Source: Xiphydria camelus (taxonomy: Eukaryota; Arthropoda; Insecta; Hymenoptera; Xiphydriidae). Taken from it: a stretch of DNA of 64,000 bases. The stretch spans positions 15,996,264-16,060,263 of the forward strand of contig OY783195.1 in assembly GCA_963678675.1 (NCBI GenBank), in the 5' to 3' direction. The position numbers were made by a program, and so were the translations under genes. Of the stretch, positions 1 through 10,756 are shown piece by piece; position 1 is the first letter of the stretch; each line of letters starts with the position of its first letter. The notes below the pieces were generated by a model. That model was not told the origin of the DNA. It was given only the letters and a program-made list of their open reading frames with translations, and searched no databases.

Positions 1-427
1 GCGCCCGCAGTTTTTCGGAAAGCCGAGAGTTCAGGCCGAGCCTTCCGGCCAATATGACCACTACGATTTGCCTGCCGGCTTGCATATCGAAAGACCTGCC
101 TTCCGGTAAACCGTATCGTGTATGAAGGCCTATAACGAGACGCGCGTCGCTCTATCATAAATTAAGTCATCGAGACGCGCGTACGTTCGTCCCTGGACCG
201 CACCACGGGACGTCGACGCATCTGATGTCTTCCCGGAGTCTTTCGCACGCCCTTTACTTTCAAACTTTCTCCGAACGAAATTACAGAAATTGAGAAAATA
301 TTTCTAACGTCATTCTTTCGTTCATTATGAGGAAACAAAGTTCAAGTACCAAAGTTACCTAACTCGACATACGTATATACCTAGCTCTTTGCTGTAGTTT
401 TGAAAACTTTATGAGCGTTATGAGTAT
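1..427. other. unassigned sequence, no gene seen
   Basis: The first 250 bases are GC-mixed and contain several CCTTCCGG-like words, then the sequence turns AT-rich. I see no coding signal, repeat boundary or RNA gene here. The open frame that starts at 428 is a low-complexity phenylalanine/asparagine string caused by T-rich DNA and is not treated as a gene. Confidence 0.4.
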
Positions 428-578
428 TTGAGACTGATTCGGGTGTTTTTTTTTACAGATGCCTTCTACGAGGGTTATAATTTTTGCTTTGATAATTTTG
501 GAATAAAATTAGCTTTTTTTTTTAACTTTTTGAGTGTAAATGTTTACTTTTTTAATTTGTTTTCCTTCAAAAACATAT

Positions 579-681
579 TTAACCCTCCGTTAGACGCGTC
601 AAATTTCTCTTATGCACAATAGGTAGGTAGGTAGTATGACAATAGGTCCGCTGGACCTATAATCGACTAACCGAGGGTTAA
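579..681. mobile_element. 95-bp TTAA-flanked mini-element (piggyBac-type MITE)
   Basis: TTAA occurs at 579-582 and 678-681. Between them the sequence opens with CCCTCCGTTAGACGCG and closes with CGACTAACCGAGGG, whose reverse complement starts CCCTCGGTTAG, so the two ends are a short imperfect terminal inverted repeat. TTAA duplication plus CCC termini is the signature of piggyBac-type elements. Directly after the right TTAA, at 682, a second CCCTCCGTTAGGCG terminus begins, so a related copy abuts this one; its far end was not found. Confidence 0.55.
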
Positions 682-914
682 CCCTCCGTTAGGCGAGTGG
701 ATTTTACTAGACGTGTTTTGGGTTTTTGCTGTTTTAAATAAAAGAATGAATGACCAAACATATACAGTCTTGGCATCAGCCGACATAGAGTATAATGCCC
801 GCTGTTTGAAACATATCGGGTTTCGAAGCACTTGGAGGACGGCTCTGGCAAGTGTTTGGCACACGTCGAGTGGACGTATAGTGCAGTGAAAATAGGCGAT
901 TTTATTCCATGGAA

Positions 915-1546
915 TGCAAATTAATCCGGACAGGATGAAACCTATACCAATCCATAGGGAAAAATTCCCTGCAAAACATATCAAAAGTTCCCAAAAACTT
1001 TGGCCGGGAAATATGTTTAATTAATGAAAAAGTAACAAGAATTGCGGTCGAGCGTCCTTTGAACGCTGATATTTCTCGTTCAATGGGTTCAATGAAATAG
1101 TAGAACTACCATTTTGTAGCGGGGAAAATTTTCTACAAAAAGTAAGCGGAAACCCCTAGCTCAAAGTGTTTCATTTCAGTTTTATTAATGTTTTAAGCTT
1201 CTGCAGCCTCGTAAACGCCAAATAATCGGCTGATCGTTCGGCGTTTAAGACGCTCAGAAGATTAAACATTAATGAAACTAAAACGAAACATTTCCAGCTA
1301 GGTGTTTCCGCTTGTTTTCTATAGTAAATTTTTCACGGTACAAAATGGTAGTTCTACTTTTTTAATTGAGCCCATTGAACGAGAAATATTAGCGTACAAA
1401 GGACGCTCGACCGCGATTCTTGTTACTTTTTCATTAATTAAACATATTTCCCGACCAAAGTTTTTTGGGAACTTTTGATATGTTTTTCAGGGGATTTTTC
1501 CCTATGGATTGGTATAGGTTTCATCCTAGCCGGATTAATTTGTATT
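915..1546. mobile_element. foldback element, arms about 300 bp
   Basis: The sequence from about 915 to 1220 is repeated in reverse complement from about 1235 to 1546 with a short spacer near 1228. The outer words are AATGCAAATTAATCC and GGATTAATTTGTATT. The open frames that begin at 984 (minus) and 1475 (plus) are mirror translations of the two arms (shared MICF, WIGIGFIL) and are not genes. No target duplication was clear and no transposase is present, so it would be non-autonomous. Confidence 0.7.
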
Positions 1547-1663
1547 TCATATGTTATTTCGACTGCACTAATCTGCCACGGAGGATTTGCGGCCTGGGCG
1601 GCTGGTCGGTATGCTATTGAACCGCTAGCGGTCGGTAAAGTGACATCCCAGATAATATATCGC

Positions 1664-1805
1664 TTCTCCAGAAGAACAATGACGCAAGTGCAAATTTTGA
1701 AATTTTTAAATTAAATCCCTCAATAGTCTTAAAAATGACTTTTAATTAAATTTTTTTAATTAAAAATTTTCAAAATTTGCACTTGCGTCATTATTCTTCT
1801 GGAAA
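1664..1805. repeat. short hairpin repeat
   Basis: An inverted repeat with arms of about 50 bp carries GACGCAAGTGCAAATTTTG on the left and its complement on the right, around an AT-rich centre near 1735. It could be a small MITE. No flanking duplication was recognised. Confidence 0.6.
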
Positions 1806-1985
1806 ATATATATGGCGATAATTTCGTTCCTCAAAAGACGTGAAGGAGAGAAGCGTTGAAATTTCTTTTTGTCGTTTTGTCGTGTTGTCGGGGAAAATCA
1901 TATTACACAGATACGTTATACATGCTTAAGTAACAATATTGAGATTTGTATCTGCTAAATATTTAATACTTAGAAAACAACTGTT

Positions 1986-2388
1986 TATGTCCTCAAAGGA
2001 ACCATTAGTTCTATTTTATATATTTCAGCAAGCGGATGTCCTCAAAGTCACCATTATATATGTAACTCTAAATGTCTCTAGTTTTAGACATTTTAGAGGA
2101 AATTAGAAGCAGTTAGTAGTGTTTACTTGTTTAGAACGTCAAACGCAATTGATTCAAATACTTTTTTCTATTAATATAAAATGTCCCCATAGTCGCCATT
2201 CCTTACAAAATATAATGTCCTCATATTCGCGGATATATGCTATGTCCTCATAGTAGCTGTTTTACGTAAAATTCAAAATATCTTGACATTTTATCATTAT
2301 TATTTTTTCTACGTAGTCCTAATATATATATAATGCCTTCCTGCATCGATTTAACCCAAAATATATCGTGTCCCCAAAGTAACCTTTA

Positions 2389-2392
<4 letters not shown>
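1986..2392 (+). repeat. dispersed 'TGTCCTCAAAG' motif series
   Basis: Six related words of the form TGTCCYCAWAG followed by a short variable stretch occur near 1988, 2036, 2180, 2217, 2244 and 2368, separated by AT-rich DNA. They look like remains of a degenerate interspersed repeat. No coding signal is visible in 1806-2392. Confidence 0.4.
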
Positions 2393-2471
<79 letters not shown>

Positions 2472-2475
2472 GTCA
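2393..2475. repeat. (TA)n then (TATG)n microsatellite
   Basis: An uninterrupted TA dinucleotide run of roughly 60 bases passes into several GTAT/TATG units. The isoleucine-tyrosine open frame across it is a repeat artefact. Confidence 0.95.
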
Positions 2476-2822
2476 AAATATGTTACGTTAGTGGCGTGCA
2501 GCAAGTGTCCGAAGATGATACAGATTTTTCAATACTCAAAAATAATGTAATTGGTTTGAATTGTTCTGTTTAGAACAATTGAAGTTTAAATTACTTATCA
2601 TTTGGAGAAAATCCAATCAAAATTAGGGCAGTGGCGTGTAGTGAAGTTTTAAAGTCGATTCAAAGATGGCTGTTAATATGGCTAAAGAATCGTATCTATT
2701 ATACTAAAAGTATAATATATGTGTATATCAAATATTTATTTTCCTATGCTCAAGAAACAATATACATTCAATACTCTTCGTCAAATCTTCTTCGTCGTCT
2801 TCGTTTTCAGCGGGTTGAAATA

Positions 2823-4071
2823 TTATATATTGCTACAAGACTGTCCTTGAGATTGCCCACACAGATTTGAACAGCTTAGACCAGATTTCTTACACTTACA
2901 CAGCTTTCCACAATCAGTCTTACAGTTACAGAATATCAATTTTAGGATGAATTCTGGTGCAATTAGTTTGTCGGTTGTTATTGGTAAAAGAAGTTCTCCC
3001 TGCTTTCTCCATCCCCAAGAGGTAGCTTCCAACTCATTTTCCAGCCATTCTTGGATTTGGTAATATACCCGCAAACTGTGCTGAGCGGCTGCATCTGATG
3101 TCGGTGGTAAAGAAGTTAATGAGAAGTTTGCACTTAAACTCTGTCTTGATGCATTGTTGTGAAATTTGAAAAAGTGTAGCTGATTTAGCGTTTTTACTGA
3201 CTTTCCGGCACCATACAGAGCCAATAGAAACTCTTCTCCAATAGCGATTATATCCTTCTTGTCTGCAGTGGGATTTAAGACGATGGCTACTTTGGCTTGT
3301 AGGTCCTGATGTTTCTCTAAAAGCCTATAGGGTGACTTCGCCGGTTTTCGACCAGATTACATTAGTTTGGTTTTCAACAATGCGCAAATGCAACATATAC
3401 GCAGATGTTTAAACTAAAACATATACGTATCGAATCCATAGGAACTATAGAATTGGCCTAAATGTTAAAAATGTATCTAAATCTTTCTGAAAATTAAAAA
3501 AGTACGTATATGATAAAAAATTCTGGTTTTCCCCATTCTTGACCACCCATTTCCTAAGGTTAGTTTTAAACCGTAAGGGGGTGCCACTTCTTATATGTGT
3601 AGTTGAATGGTGGATTTATGCAGCGGCGTAGTCAAAAAGATTAAAAATGCGCTGATATTCTTATTTTCAAAGCTGGTCGAAAACAGGGTGCGGTCGACTA
3701 ACCGGCGAAGTCACCCTATGTAGACAACTTTCTTTTTTATAAATTGCCGAGGTAGTATCACACCCAAAAACGGCATGGGAAAATAAAATCGAAGCACGCA
3801 TAGTACCTATCTTATTTTGAAGCGCATTTATGTTCGTTGTTTTATTAGGTTTCGTAGTGCTGCCGGGTCTTAACATATAAATATTGTCCGTTTTTGATTT
3901 GAATAACAGTAATACCATTAAATCAGTGTCTTTATAAACCAATGTTACCGATTTTTCTAACTTTCTTGCTTCAAGAACTTTCTCCGCTATGAGTGTATCT
4001 GCATCCCCATGTGCTTGGAAAACTTTAATATCAGCTGTTTCGAGATGTTGACTTAGTTGTGAAATAAACAA
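2823..4071 (-). pseudogene. uncharacterised PIN/FEN1-like nuclease family protein, split by a MITE
   Basis: Two minus-strand blocks, 3667-4071 and 2823-3327, form one reading frame if the 387-bp insertion at 3330-3716 and one TA are removed. The N-terminal block has acidic clusters typical of PIN-like folds: GDADTLIAEK, KDTDLMVLLL and GCDTTSA. The C-terminal block has the LPPTSDAAAQHSLRVYYQIQ region and ends in a cysteine-rich tail (CNCKTDCGKLCKCKKSGLSC). I recognise this order from a family common in insect and cnidarian genomes with no known function. The N-terminal part of the full protein is missing, so this is a partial, broken copy. It sits between inverted repeats (2490/4418), suggesting it travels with a transposon. 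A second, different fragment of the same family is at 9640-10126. Confidence 0.65.
3330..3716. mobile_element. 387-bp MITE with TA duplication
   Basis: The ends are GGGTGACTTCGCCGG and CCGGCGAAGTCACCC, flanked by TA at 3328-3329 and 3717-3718. Removing the element and one TA restores the reading frame of the PIN-like gene (...SCLH then R-L-L-E-K), which confirms the boundaries. TA target and no coding capacity point to a Tc1/mariner-type non-autonomous element. Confidence 0.8.
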
Positions 4072-4647
4072 CCTTTTATTGTTTTCATTAAAAAAAGGGG
4101 CCTGTTAATGGTTGTCACATTGTGGTCTATTAACCGTAAGACTAATTGTGGAAAGGCCAAATGTTATCCGTCTTCAGTTCCATTTAGCCGCCTAGCATAC
4201 GCCTATTACGTAATGAAGGGCCGATTGTAAAATTTCTTACATTTCAGAAACACTTCGAAATAAAAAAATACCTAACTTTATTGATTTAACACTATTTGTT
4301 CTTTATTTTTGAGTACTTTTACATGGGAAAATAATTCGATGGCATTTACGCTGAGAAAAGTGTTTTTTTTGAAGGCCGAAAAATATTTAATGAATTTTGA
4401 CACTTGCTGTACGCCACTGGTTTATTCAAATTGTGTACATATATACACCAAATTGTAGGTAATTTTATTGGCTTTCATTTTGATCTCTTGCATTAAAAAA
4501 AAGGAGTAGTTTTTGAGATATTTGATAAGAACTAAAAAAATGTACCTTTAGAGGTAGTTTTGGGGTTGTTTGCACCCTCGGAGGGATGGGGACTTTTTGT
4601 ATGTTAATCAGGGTCAAAACAGCTAAATAATCCCGCATAAATCAGCT

Positions 4648-5178
4648 TTAGGGCATTTTGTTCCACGAGCACCATGTTATCAAAAATAACTTCCCTGACC
4701 TAGAAGCCGCAAGGGGCCAAATCTGGACTGTACAGGGTGGGTGGGGTACAGTTGCGATGCCGCGAGCCTTCAGGAAATCCACTACAGTGTGAGCAACGTA
4801 GGGCCGTGCATTTTGGCATCCATCTGCAAGATTCACGTCGCATGGCCAAATCATCGTCCAAAATCGAAAATGCGCTGCCAACTGAAATGTCTAGACATGC
4901 GGCGAGTTCCCTAACGGTAATTCGTTGTTCTTCGGAGACGATAACGGCAGCTATATTCTTTAAAACCTCGGTGCGAGACGTTGAAGGGCGTCCCTCGCGC
5001 GGCTCGTCGGCGATGCTCTCTCTACCCTCCTCGAACTCTTTATACTACTTGTAGAAGGTCACCTGGTTCACAACATTTTCACCATACACCGTAGTTAATA
5101 ATTCATACGCGTATTTTCGGTTCTTTCCGAGTTTCACTAAAAAGTTCAGGTTACAACGTTGCTCTAACTTTTTATCCA
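4648..5178 (-). pseudogene. mariner transposase, internally deleted
   Basis: Read on the minus strand, the region near 5178 encodes a mariner-type N-terminal helix-turn-helix segment (LGKNRKYAYELLTTVYGE, then EGRPSTSRTE and ITVRELAACLDIS). It then jumps to the catalytic C-terminal part QNARPYVAHTVV...LPHPP-like (here ATVPHPPCTVQIWPLA). The middle, including the first catalytic aspartate region, is missing, and there are stops and frameshifts. It is a dead, deleted copy. The plus-strand open frame at 4737-5054 is its shadow. Confidence 0.7.
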
Positions 5179-6090
5179 TTATGGACGTGGTAGGCGAATT
5201 CTAACACGCATTACGCGAATCGTCACTTACGCCCACTCATTGCACCGATCGACTTGAAACTAGCCACTATAGATGGCTAAAAGAATGGGATACCCGATGA
5301 TATGAAGTGTTGCCACCCTTCGCTACACATTTCCCGTCAGGGTCACTATTATCATTATTTTTTGAACAGCCCTCGCGTACATATTATGCTTATAAAACAC
5401 GACCATCATTGAATTTGTATGAAGATAAAAAATGAATGCATTTTTTTTCAAATTATATCAATACAATCGGGTGAAAATAAGCTGCTGTAAAATTTGCAGT
5501 TGTTTTGAGTAATATACTAATATCTTTTCAAAGTATTAAGATGCTTCAATATGTGTAAAATCGTGAACTGGCTGAAGGCCATATGGACGGATGGGCACAA
5601 ACTCGAGACACGCGCATTCACACGCCTTTGAGTGAGCGAAGGTTCCGTGTTCAGTGAAGCGTGAAGAAGGAGAAACGGCTATATTGGTAGATGTCATAAC
5701 ATCAGGTTGTACCGGATAACCGTGCTTGTATGATCAGATGATTAACCCTTTTGTTAACCAACGTTAACGGGTAACGTTCGTGTACTCGTAGCTACTTTTT
5801 TTGCTTTTTATCAAGCACTGAAATGGTTCCTTCGATGAATCTCAAGGTTATTGAGGTGGAAATAAATGTTTCAGACAATCTAGGCAATCTCTTGGTCAAA
5901 TATATATTTTAGTTTAAAAATGTAATAAAATGCACTCTGAAAACCTGGCTTTTCGTACATTTACAAAACGATGAAAATTATACATTTCACAGAAGGGTTA
6001 AAGTATTAACATCCGTTTATTTCGATTTGCTCTATTGTATACCTGTACGTTAGTATTCACCTCTGTTCTTCATAGTACCTATTCGATAAA
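5179..6090. other. AT-rich spacer, nothing recognised
   Basis: No open frame above background, no repeat boundary and no RNA gene could be supported. The stretch around 5310-5345 probably includes the outer end of the mariner copy, but I could not place its terminal repeat. Confidence 0.35.
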
Positions 6091-6092
6091 TA

Positions 6093-6334
6093 AGGAGGGT
6101 TCATGCAAAAGCAGACACGTCCATTTATGAAAACGTCTGGAAAAACTGTTTTGTTCTTATATGTTTTGTACTGATTGAACTCGGTAGGTTTAAATAAGAA
6201 ATAATATAAGATTTGTCTTTCTTTGCGGGCATCTAGATAAGGCCGGCCCTAGAAACCATACAAGAGAGTACAAATCTGGATAAAAATAGATTGGGATTAA
6301 AAATAGACAAGTCTGCTTTTGCATGAACCCTCCT
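6093..6334. mobile_element. 242-bp MITE
   Basis: The ends are a near-perfect inverted repeat: AGGAGGGTTCATGCAAAAGC on the left and its complement on the right, about 24 bp each, with no coding sequence between them. The flanking duplication is unclear. Confidence 0.7.
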
Positions 6335-6589
6335 CAAATAGAGTGAATAACCTCTGATCAGTATGTTCTTCAATATCACCAAAAATGTTTGATATACTGA
6401 ATGAATAATATAAGCCTATAAACACAATAACGTATAACTATGAAAGCCAATAGTTCGACAGTACACCATGCTAGCGTACAGTACGATATTCTATGTATCA
6501 TTTGTGCGTACGCACGTACAAATTGCGCACATTTATTTTTACGTACGTATGACTAATATTTTGCTTAATTTTGGAATGTACCTTGATAC

Positions 6590-7146
6590 CTTAAGAAGTT
6601 GGGCATAGTTTGTATCGTCGAAAGGAAGGCGTCCATATACCATAGCGTATAATACTACACCCGTGGACCAAGTGTCCGACAACTGTGGCTGATAAGGAAT
6701 TCCTCGAAGTATTTCTGGTGAAGCATAGGCATAGCTGCCACAGAAAGTTTCGCTGAGTGGTGTTATTCCATTTTTCGGCTTCATGTGTCCACGTGCAAAT
6801 CCAAAGTCGGATAGTTTAATATTGAATTCACGATCCATTAGAAGATTTTCACACTTTATATCCCTAAGGAATGTCGAATGTCTTACAGAAATTCAATATA
6901 TAATAATAAAATTTAGAACGATATAAAAAGCTTTTTAATATTATGTACGCTATACTTGTATGCCAACAGTAATAGCGCTGTGGAAAATATGTATACCTAT
7001 GGACAACGCCACGTTCGTGACAATAATCCACTGCATCCAATAGTTGTCGAAACCAGCGGCGACTGCGTAATTCGTTGATGTAAGTATCTTGTCGTATAAT
7101 ATCCAATAAGCTACCGTTTTGGGCATACTCCATTATGATGTAGACA
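6590..7146 (-). CDS. testis-specific serine/threonine kinase (TSSK-like), two internal exons
   Basis: Two minus-strand exons are supported: 6997-7146 and 6590-6863, separated by a 133-bp intron (6864-6996) with GT (CATAG|GTATAC) and AG (CCTTAG|GGATAT) borders. Joined, they encode [13 protein letters not shown], then the catalytic loop [10 protein letters not shown] interrupted exactly at HR|D by the intron, [19 protein letters not shown] and [15 protein letters not shown]. The [15 protein letters not shown] and LPFDDTNY words are characteristic of the TSSK branch of the CAMK-related kinases, which act in sperm development in animals. A 3' splice site (TCACAG) precedes the first exon and a GT follows LLK at 6590, so upstream (glycine loop, lysine) and downstream exons must lie elsewhere; I could not find them nearby. 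No stop or frameshift is seen, so this may be a live host gene with TE-filled introns. Confidence 0.8.
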
Positions 7147-7906
7147 CTGTGACAATTATTATCTCGAATTATTGGCGTTATAGAACATTCATAAAATTAA
7201 TTATCTTAATAATAGACCCTTTCATTTAAGCAGAACCTACTTGCTGCCCCTGGCAGATAAAATGGATACAGTCTTACCTTAAGTTTATGGGCATTTTTGT
7301 GTAGTAACACGTACCTAATATATTTTTCATTATACTAGCTAACAAAAATTGTTCGAAAATTCCAGGCATGACAGTATTCAGGTAGCGTCTGCGTATTAAT
7401 GGGCATGTTCACGATTTTTTTTTGCTTATTCGTTAATACTTTTTGTGCTTATTAATAAGATGTGTTTGTTTTTTTTTTCTGAGCACTAATTTCTTTTTTT
7501 TTAGTGTTTAAAGTTTGACTTCGATTCAAACGAAATCCTTAGTGACGTCACTAAAGCCACTGGCAAGAGCCCAAACCCGGGTTTGTGAATGGTGGAGAAT
7601 CTGTTGCGCGACTCTGATTGGTCAGTTAAAATGGCGGTGAAAGTGCGACGCTTTAAAACGAATGCCTTTTTTAACATCTCAAAAATACTGGAAAAACATT
7701 ATTTTAATGACCCATTTTTTACCTACATTACTTTAATACCCTAATCTTCCGATTCATGTACTTTAAACAGCTGTACAAAAAGTTGTAAACATGCCCATTT
7801 CCCATAACTTAAATATCACTTCAAATACTAATATTTACTCGTAAGAGAAAAAACTAATTTCGAAACCTTTAGGTCCGATGCGTTCATCGAAAAAACAATC
7901 TTTGAC
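7147..7906. other. non-coding, probable kinase intron
   Basis: AT-rich sequence with poly-T runs and no recognisable exon. The kinase exon at 7146 begins with a 3' splice site, so an intron must extend rightwards from here. Confidence 0.35.
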
Positions 7907-8087
7907 ATACGAGGAGTAGACTTTCGAAAAGCAGTTTGTATATAGTACATAATATATATGTTTTTATATAATATTCTTGTATAAGTGAAAGCTTAATGTT
8001 ATTTCCTAAAAGAAGGGCAGTTTTTGGCCTCTCCTGAAAAAATGCTAATATGGACAAACTGCTTTTTGAAAGTCTGCTCCTCATACG
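7907..8087. mobile_element. 181-bp MITE
   Basis: Imperfect inverted repeats of about 38 bp bound this unit: ATACGAGGAGTAGACTTTCG on the left and a matching TGAAAGTCTGCTCCTCATACG on the right. The interior is AT-rich with no gene. Confidence 0.65.
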
Positions 8088-8794
8088 TACAATCCAATTT
8101 TATAAGTGCTTGTCGGTAAGAAATATAATAAAAGAATCCTTTTATCGAGAAAAGAATATTATGATTAACTAATTTAGATCTTCAAACGCTTAAATTTGAG
8201 ATAAGAATTAATTTCCATCAATTTTACGCTGACGATATAATATTAAATTTAAGTTTAATCCTCATATTTGTATCGATGGAGTTTCCAGCGACTCCATGCA
8301 ACCAGTTATGTCCACCGGTTCATGTGTCGATTTCAAAGTTAAATTAAAAGGTCTATACAGACGCCACCTTTATAGAGTGAGCCACGAGAAATCATCACAT
8401 GAAATAGTTTTGTAATGGTTGATTTGGAGAACAATATCTCAAATGAAATATCTCAGATAATGCATCATTCGTCGAAGGTTGAGCAACTTATGAAGTCGTG
8501 CCAATTATGTATAAATACGTACGATTTTGTATAACATTACGAGTTATTATATTTTGAGCATAAAATTGCGATCTCGCAATCCTTGCAACTATCGGGGACA
8601 TTGAAAATTATACAAAAAATATATAAATGATATTGTTATCAACTATGTATTACAACGCTGAAGAGATATATAATCATATAATAGCATATTGTATATTTAC
8701 CGCGATATTACAAAGTAATTTTTTTTGTTTTAGGAATACAATGTGAATAGGATATATATAAACTATTACAATACCTATATACATTGGGGCTGCA
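8088..8794. other. AT-rich spacer, no gene seen
   Basis: Only short spurious open frames and TA-rich runs are present. No boundary or RNA gene is supported. Confidence 0.35.
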
Positions 8795-8940
8795 CGTCAG
8801 ATTATGTTAGTTTATCATGTTTTAAGAATCGTCACCAAAGATTTAGCACGATAAAAAATTTTCTAGAGGTCGCTCACGAAATTTGAAAATTTAAAAACAG
8901 TGAAAAATCGAATTTTTGTTTATTAAATGTTTTTTCTTTC
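8795..8940. repeat. stray copy of the giant-foldback arm segment
   Basis: The words ATTATGTTAGTTTATCATG, CTCACGAAATTTGAAAAT and AGTGAAAAATCGAATTTTTG match, in the same order, the segment at about 61140-61300, and in reverse complement 56870-57020. It is therefore a third, partial copy of the sequence that forms the arms of the 53.9-62.5 kb foldback. Confidence 0.6.
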
Positions 8941-9424
8941 TACTTCGAATACAACATACATCTCTAATACTAATCGAATATAAAATTACACTGTTTCGTA
9001 ACCCTCATTTTCTATATAATCCTCAAACTCAATATCCTCTCTCGTCGCTGTCGTAAATCACATGTCATCATTTGTAGTTCCAAATTATCCTCCTCCTCCT
9101 CCGGAATTCAAAGAAGCTTTAGTCATTTTTCTGATTTCACACTAGCAAACTCGAGAAGTAGGTACCTTTATTGGTAATAAAAATCTCTCTATTAAGTATA
9201 TAAAATAGTTTTTCCTCACTCATGCCCATTTTGAGGACTTTTCCAGCCTATTTTTAGACCGTAAGATGGCGTTTTTCCCCCGTGACACCGACCAGGAGTC
9301 CGCAGGCTGTCAAAAGATTGTTTAGTCCGAAGTGGGTCCTTTTTCCAAACTGATAAACGCAACGTGAAATGAGCCGTATATACTCCTGTTTGTTTTGTTT
9401 TGAAAAATGGGCATTCATGAGGAA

Positions 9425-9632
9425 AAATAGTACTTATACGTCATTCGACTGAAATCCTCGAATTTTTAAGACTGTGTTTAATTAGGTCGTAGCACTCGTC
9501 ATAGCACGAAGCATAGTTTGGGGATGAGGCTCGCCTTCGGCGAGCCTCATCTCCAAACCACACCTCGTGTTATGACCTAATTAAACAAAGTCTGAAAAAA
9601 CCTCGGATTTTCGCCTTATGACATAAAATACT
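9425..9632. repeat. long hairpin repeat
   Basis: A palindrome centred near 9529 (GGCTCGCC TTC GGCGAGCC). The inner arms also share TTTAATTAGGTC and GATGAGGCTCGCC, and weaker pairing continues outward to about 9425 and 9632. It could be a foldback MITE or the product of an inverted duplication of the neighbouring coding remnant. Confidence 0.6.
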
Positions 9633-9639
9633 GTTTCGA

Positions 9640-10126
9640 TATCCGCTGCCTCATTCATTGATATATCCAACATCCGACCAAACAGATCACGTTGCGTACG
9701 AACCTCGTGTACTTTACTATTAATTGTTACTTTTTGTTCGTTATTACAGCTCACAAAATTAAAAATGTTATTTTGTTTGATTGGTGCTTCGAATCTGCTA
9801 ACATCTTGCGAGCATTCGGATATAAATAAGTCTTACATTGCTCGTCCATTTTCTTCTATATTTAAAAGAAAATCAATCACGGGTTCCGATGCACGACGAC
9901 CTGTTTTAATATTAAATAAAAAATTTTCCTAAATTTCCAAGCAATTGAAAGGATTCATATTCTGTTTAAGAGCAGTGATAAATGCAGCTAAATTTTTAGT
10001 CATCGTGATCGTCTGTTTTTCCAAAACTGATGTTATATCCTGCATTTTTATGTCGCGTGCCTCAATGGAAAGATTTTCAATCGTAAATAAAAAAAATTTT
10101 CGTTCCACAGACAGAACATCATACAT
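9640..10126 (-). pseudogene. N-terminal fragment of the PIN-like uncharacterised family
   Basis: On the minus strand the block from 10126 encodes IEARDIKMQDITSVLEKQ and ends NPFNCLEI. A shifted frame continues with LFNIKTGRRASEPVIDFLL, then an in-frame stop, then ECSQDVSRFEAPIKQN and KVHEVRTQRDLFGRML. This matches, from memory, the N-terminal half of the same widespread protein family whose C-terminal half is at 2823-4071. The frameshift, the stop and the missing C-terminus make it a dead fragment. Function is unknown. Confidence 0.5.
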
Positions 10127-10197
10127 TATGGTTATACTGGAAGTTCAAACATGATAGTGATATTCTACGGAAACATTCTTAATATCATTTTAATAGA

Positions 10198-10620
10198 CTA
10201 GGGGGCTCGGCCCCCTGCTCTCTGTGCCGACGTGTAAGTGGGCATCCATAACGGCGTACCGCACCTCGCACCGACCCTCGCACCGCACTTAGCCTGGTAC
10301 AGGCGAGGTAAATAGGCGCGCGTGTGTGTGTGTGGAAAGAGATGGGCCCGTCCATAACGGCGCACGGCCCTTCGCCTCGCACATTTCGCCCTCGCACAAG
10401 GAATAGACCGTCCACAACGGCGTACCGCACCTCGCACCGCCCTTAGCCTGGTACAGGCGAGGTAAATAGGCGCGTGTGGAAAGAGATGGGCCCGTCCATA
10501 ACGGCGCACGGCCCTTCGCCTCGCACATGGCATGGTACCATCGCCCTCGCGCAAGAAATAGAGCTTGGTATTTCTTCGAGCCTCGAGCATCGCAGATTTC
10601 CCAGTGCTCCGTCGTATCAT
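10198..10620 (-). mobile_element. Helitron 3' end with internal tandem duplication
   Basis: On the minus strand the sequence ends with a hairpin GGGGGCCGAGCCCCC immediately followed by CTAG and then T, the canonical Helitron 3' terminus (hairpin, CTRR, inserted before T). GC-rich DNA to about 10545 holds two copies of a roughly 155-bp unit (shared words AACGGCGTACCGCACCTCGC and CTTAGCCTGGTACAGGCGAG). The arginine/alanine-rich open frames on the minus strand are products of this repeat. The 5' TC end could not be placed, so the right bound is approximate. Confidence 0.6.
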
Positions 10621-10756
10621 TGCATGATTTTTTTTAAATAAATGAAAACATTATTTTTCGTATTCGATTATATATCTGATTAGTGAAAAATATTATTAAA
10701 AATGTTTATTAAATTTTAACGCCTATTGAAACAAAAAACAAATTACTGCATATTAA

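Larger units (their letters stand above)
2490..4418 (-). mobile_element. inverted-repeat-bounded unit carrying a PIN-like gene
   Basis: AGTGGCGTGCAGCAAGTGTC at 2490-2509 recurs in reverse complement at 4399-4418 with one mismatch. The PIN-like pseudogene and a nested MITE lie entirely between these repeats. The ends resemble the CAGTGGCGT starts seen in several DNA transposon groups, but no clean target duplication was found, so the superfamily is not assigned. The bounds are inferred from the repeat pair only. Confidence 0.45.

Noticed and set aside
667..1714. Similar proteins on opposite strands (MICFAGNFSLWIG and MICFSGDFSLWIG) that looked like a small gene family
   Set aside because: They are the two arms of a foldback element translated in mirror orientation.
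10185..10620. Arginine-rich ORFs in all three minus-strand frames
   Set aside because: They come from a GC-rich tandem duplication in the Helitron end and have no codon or domain signal.
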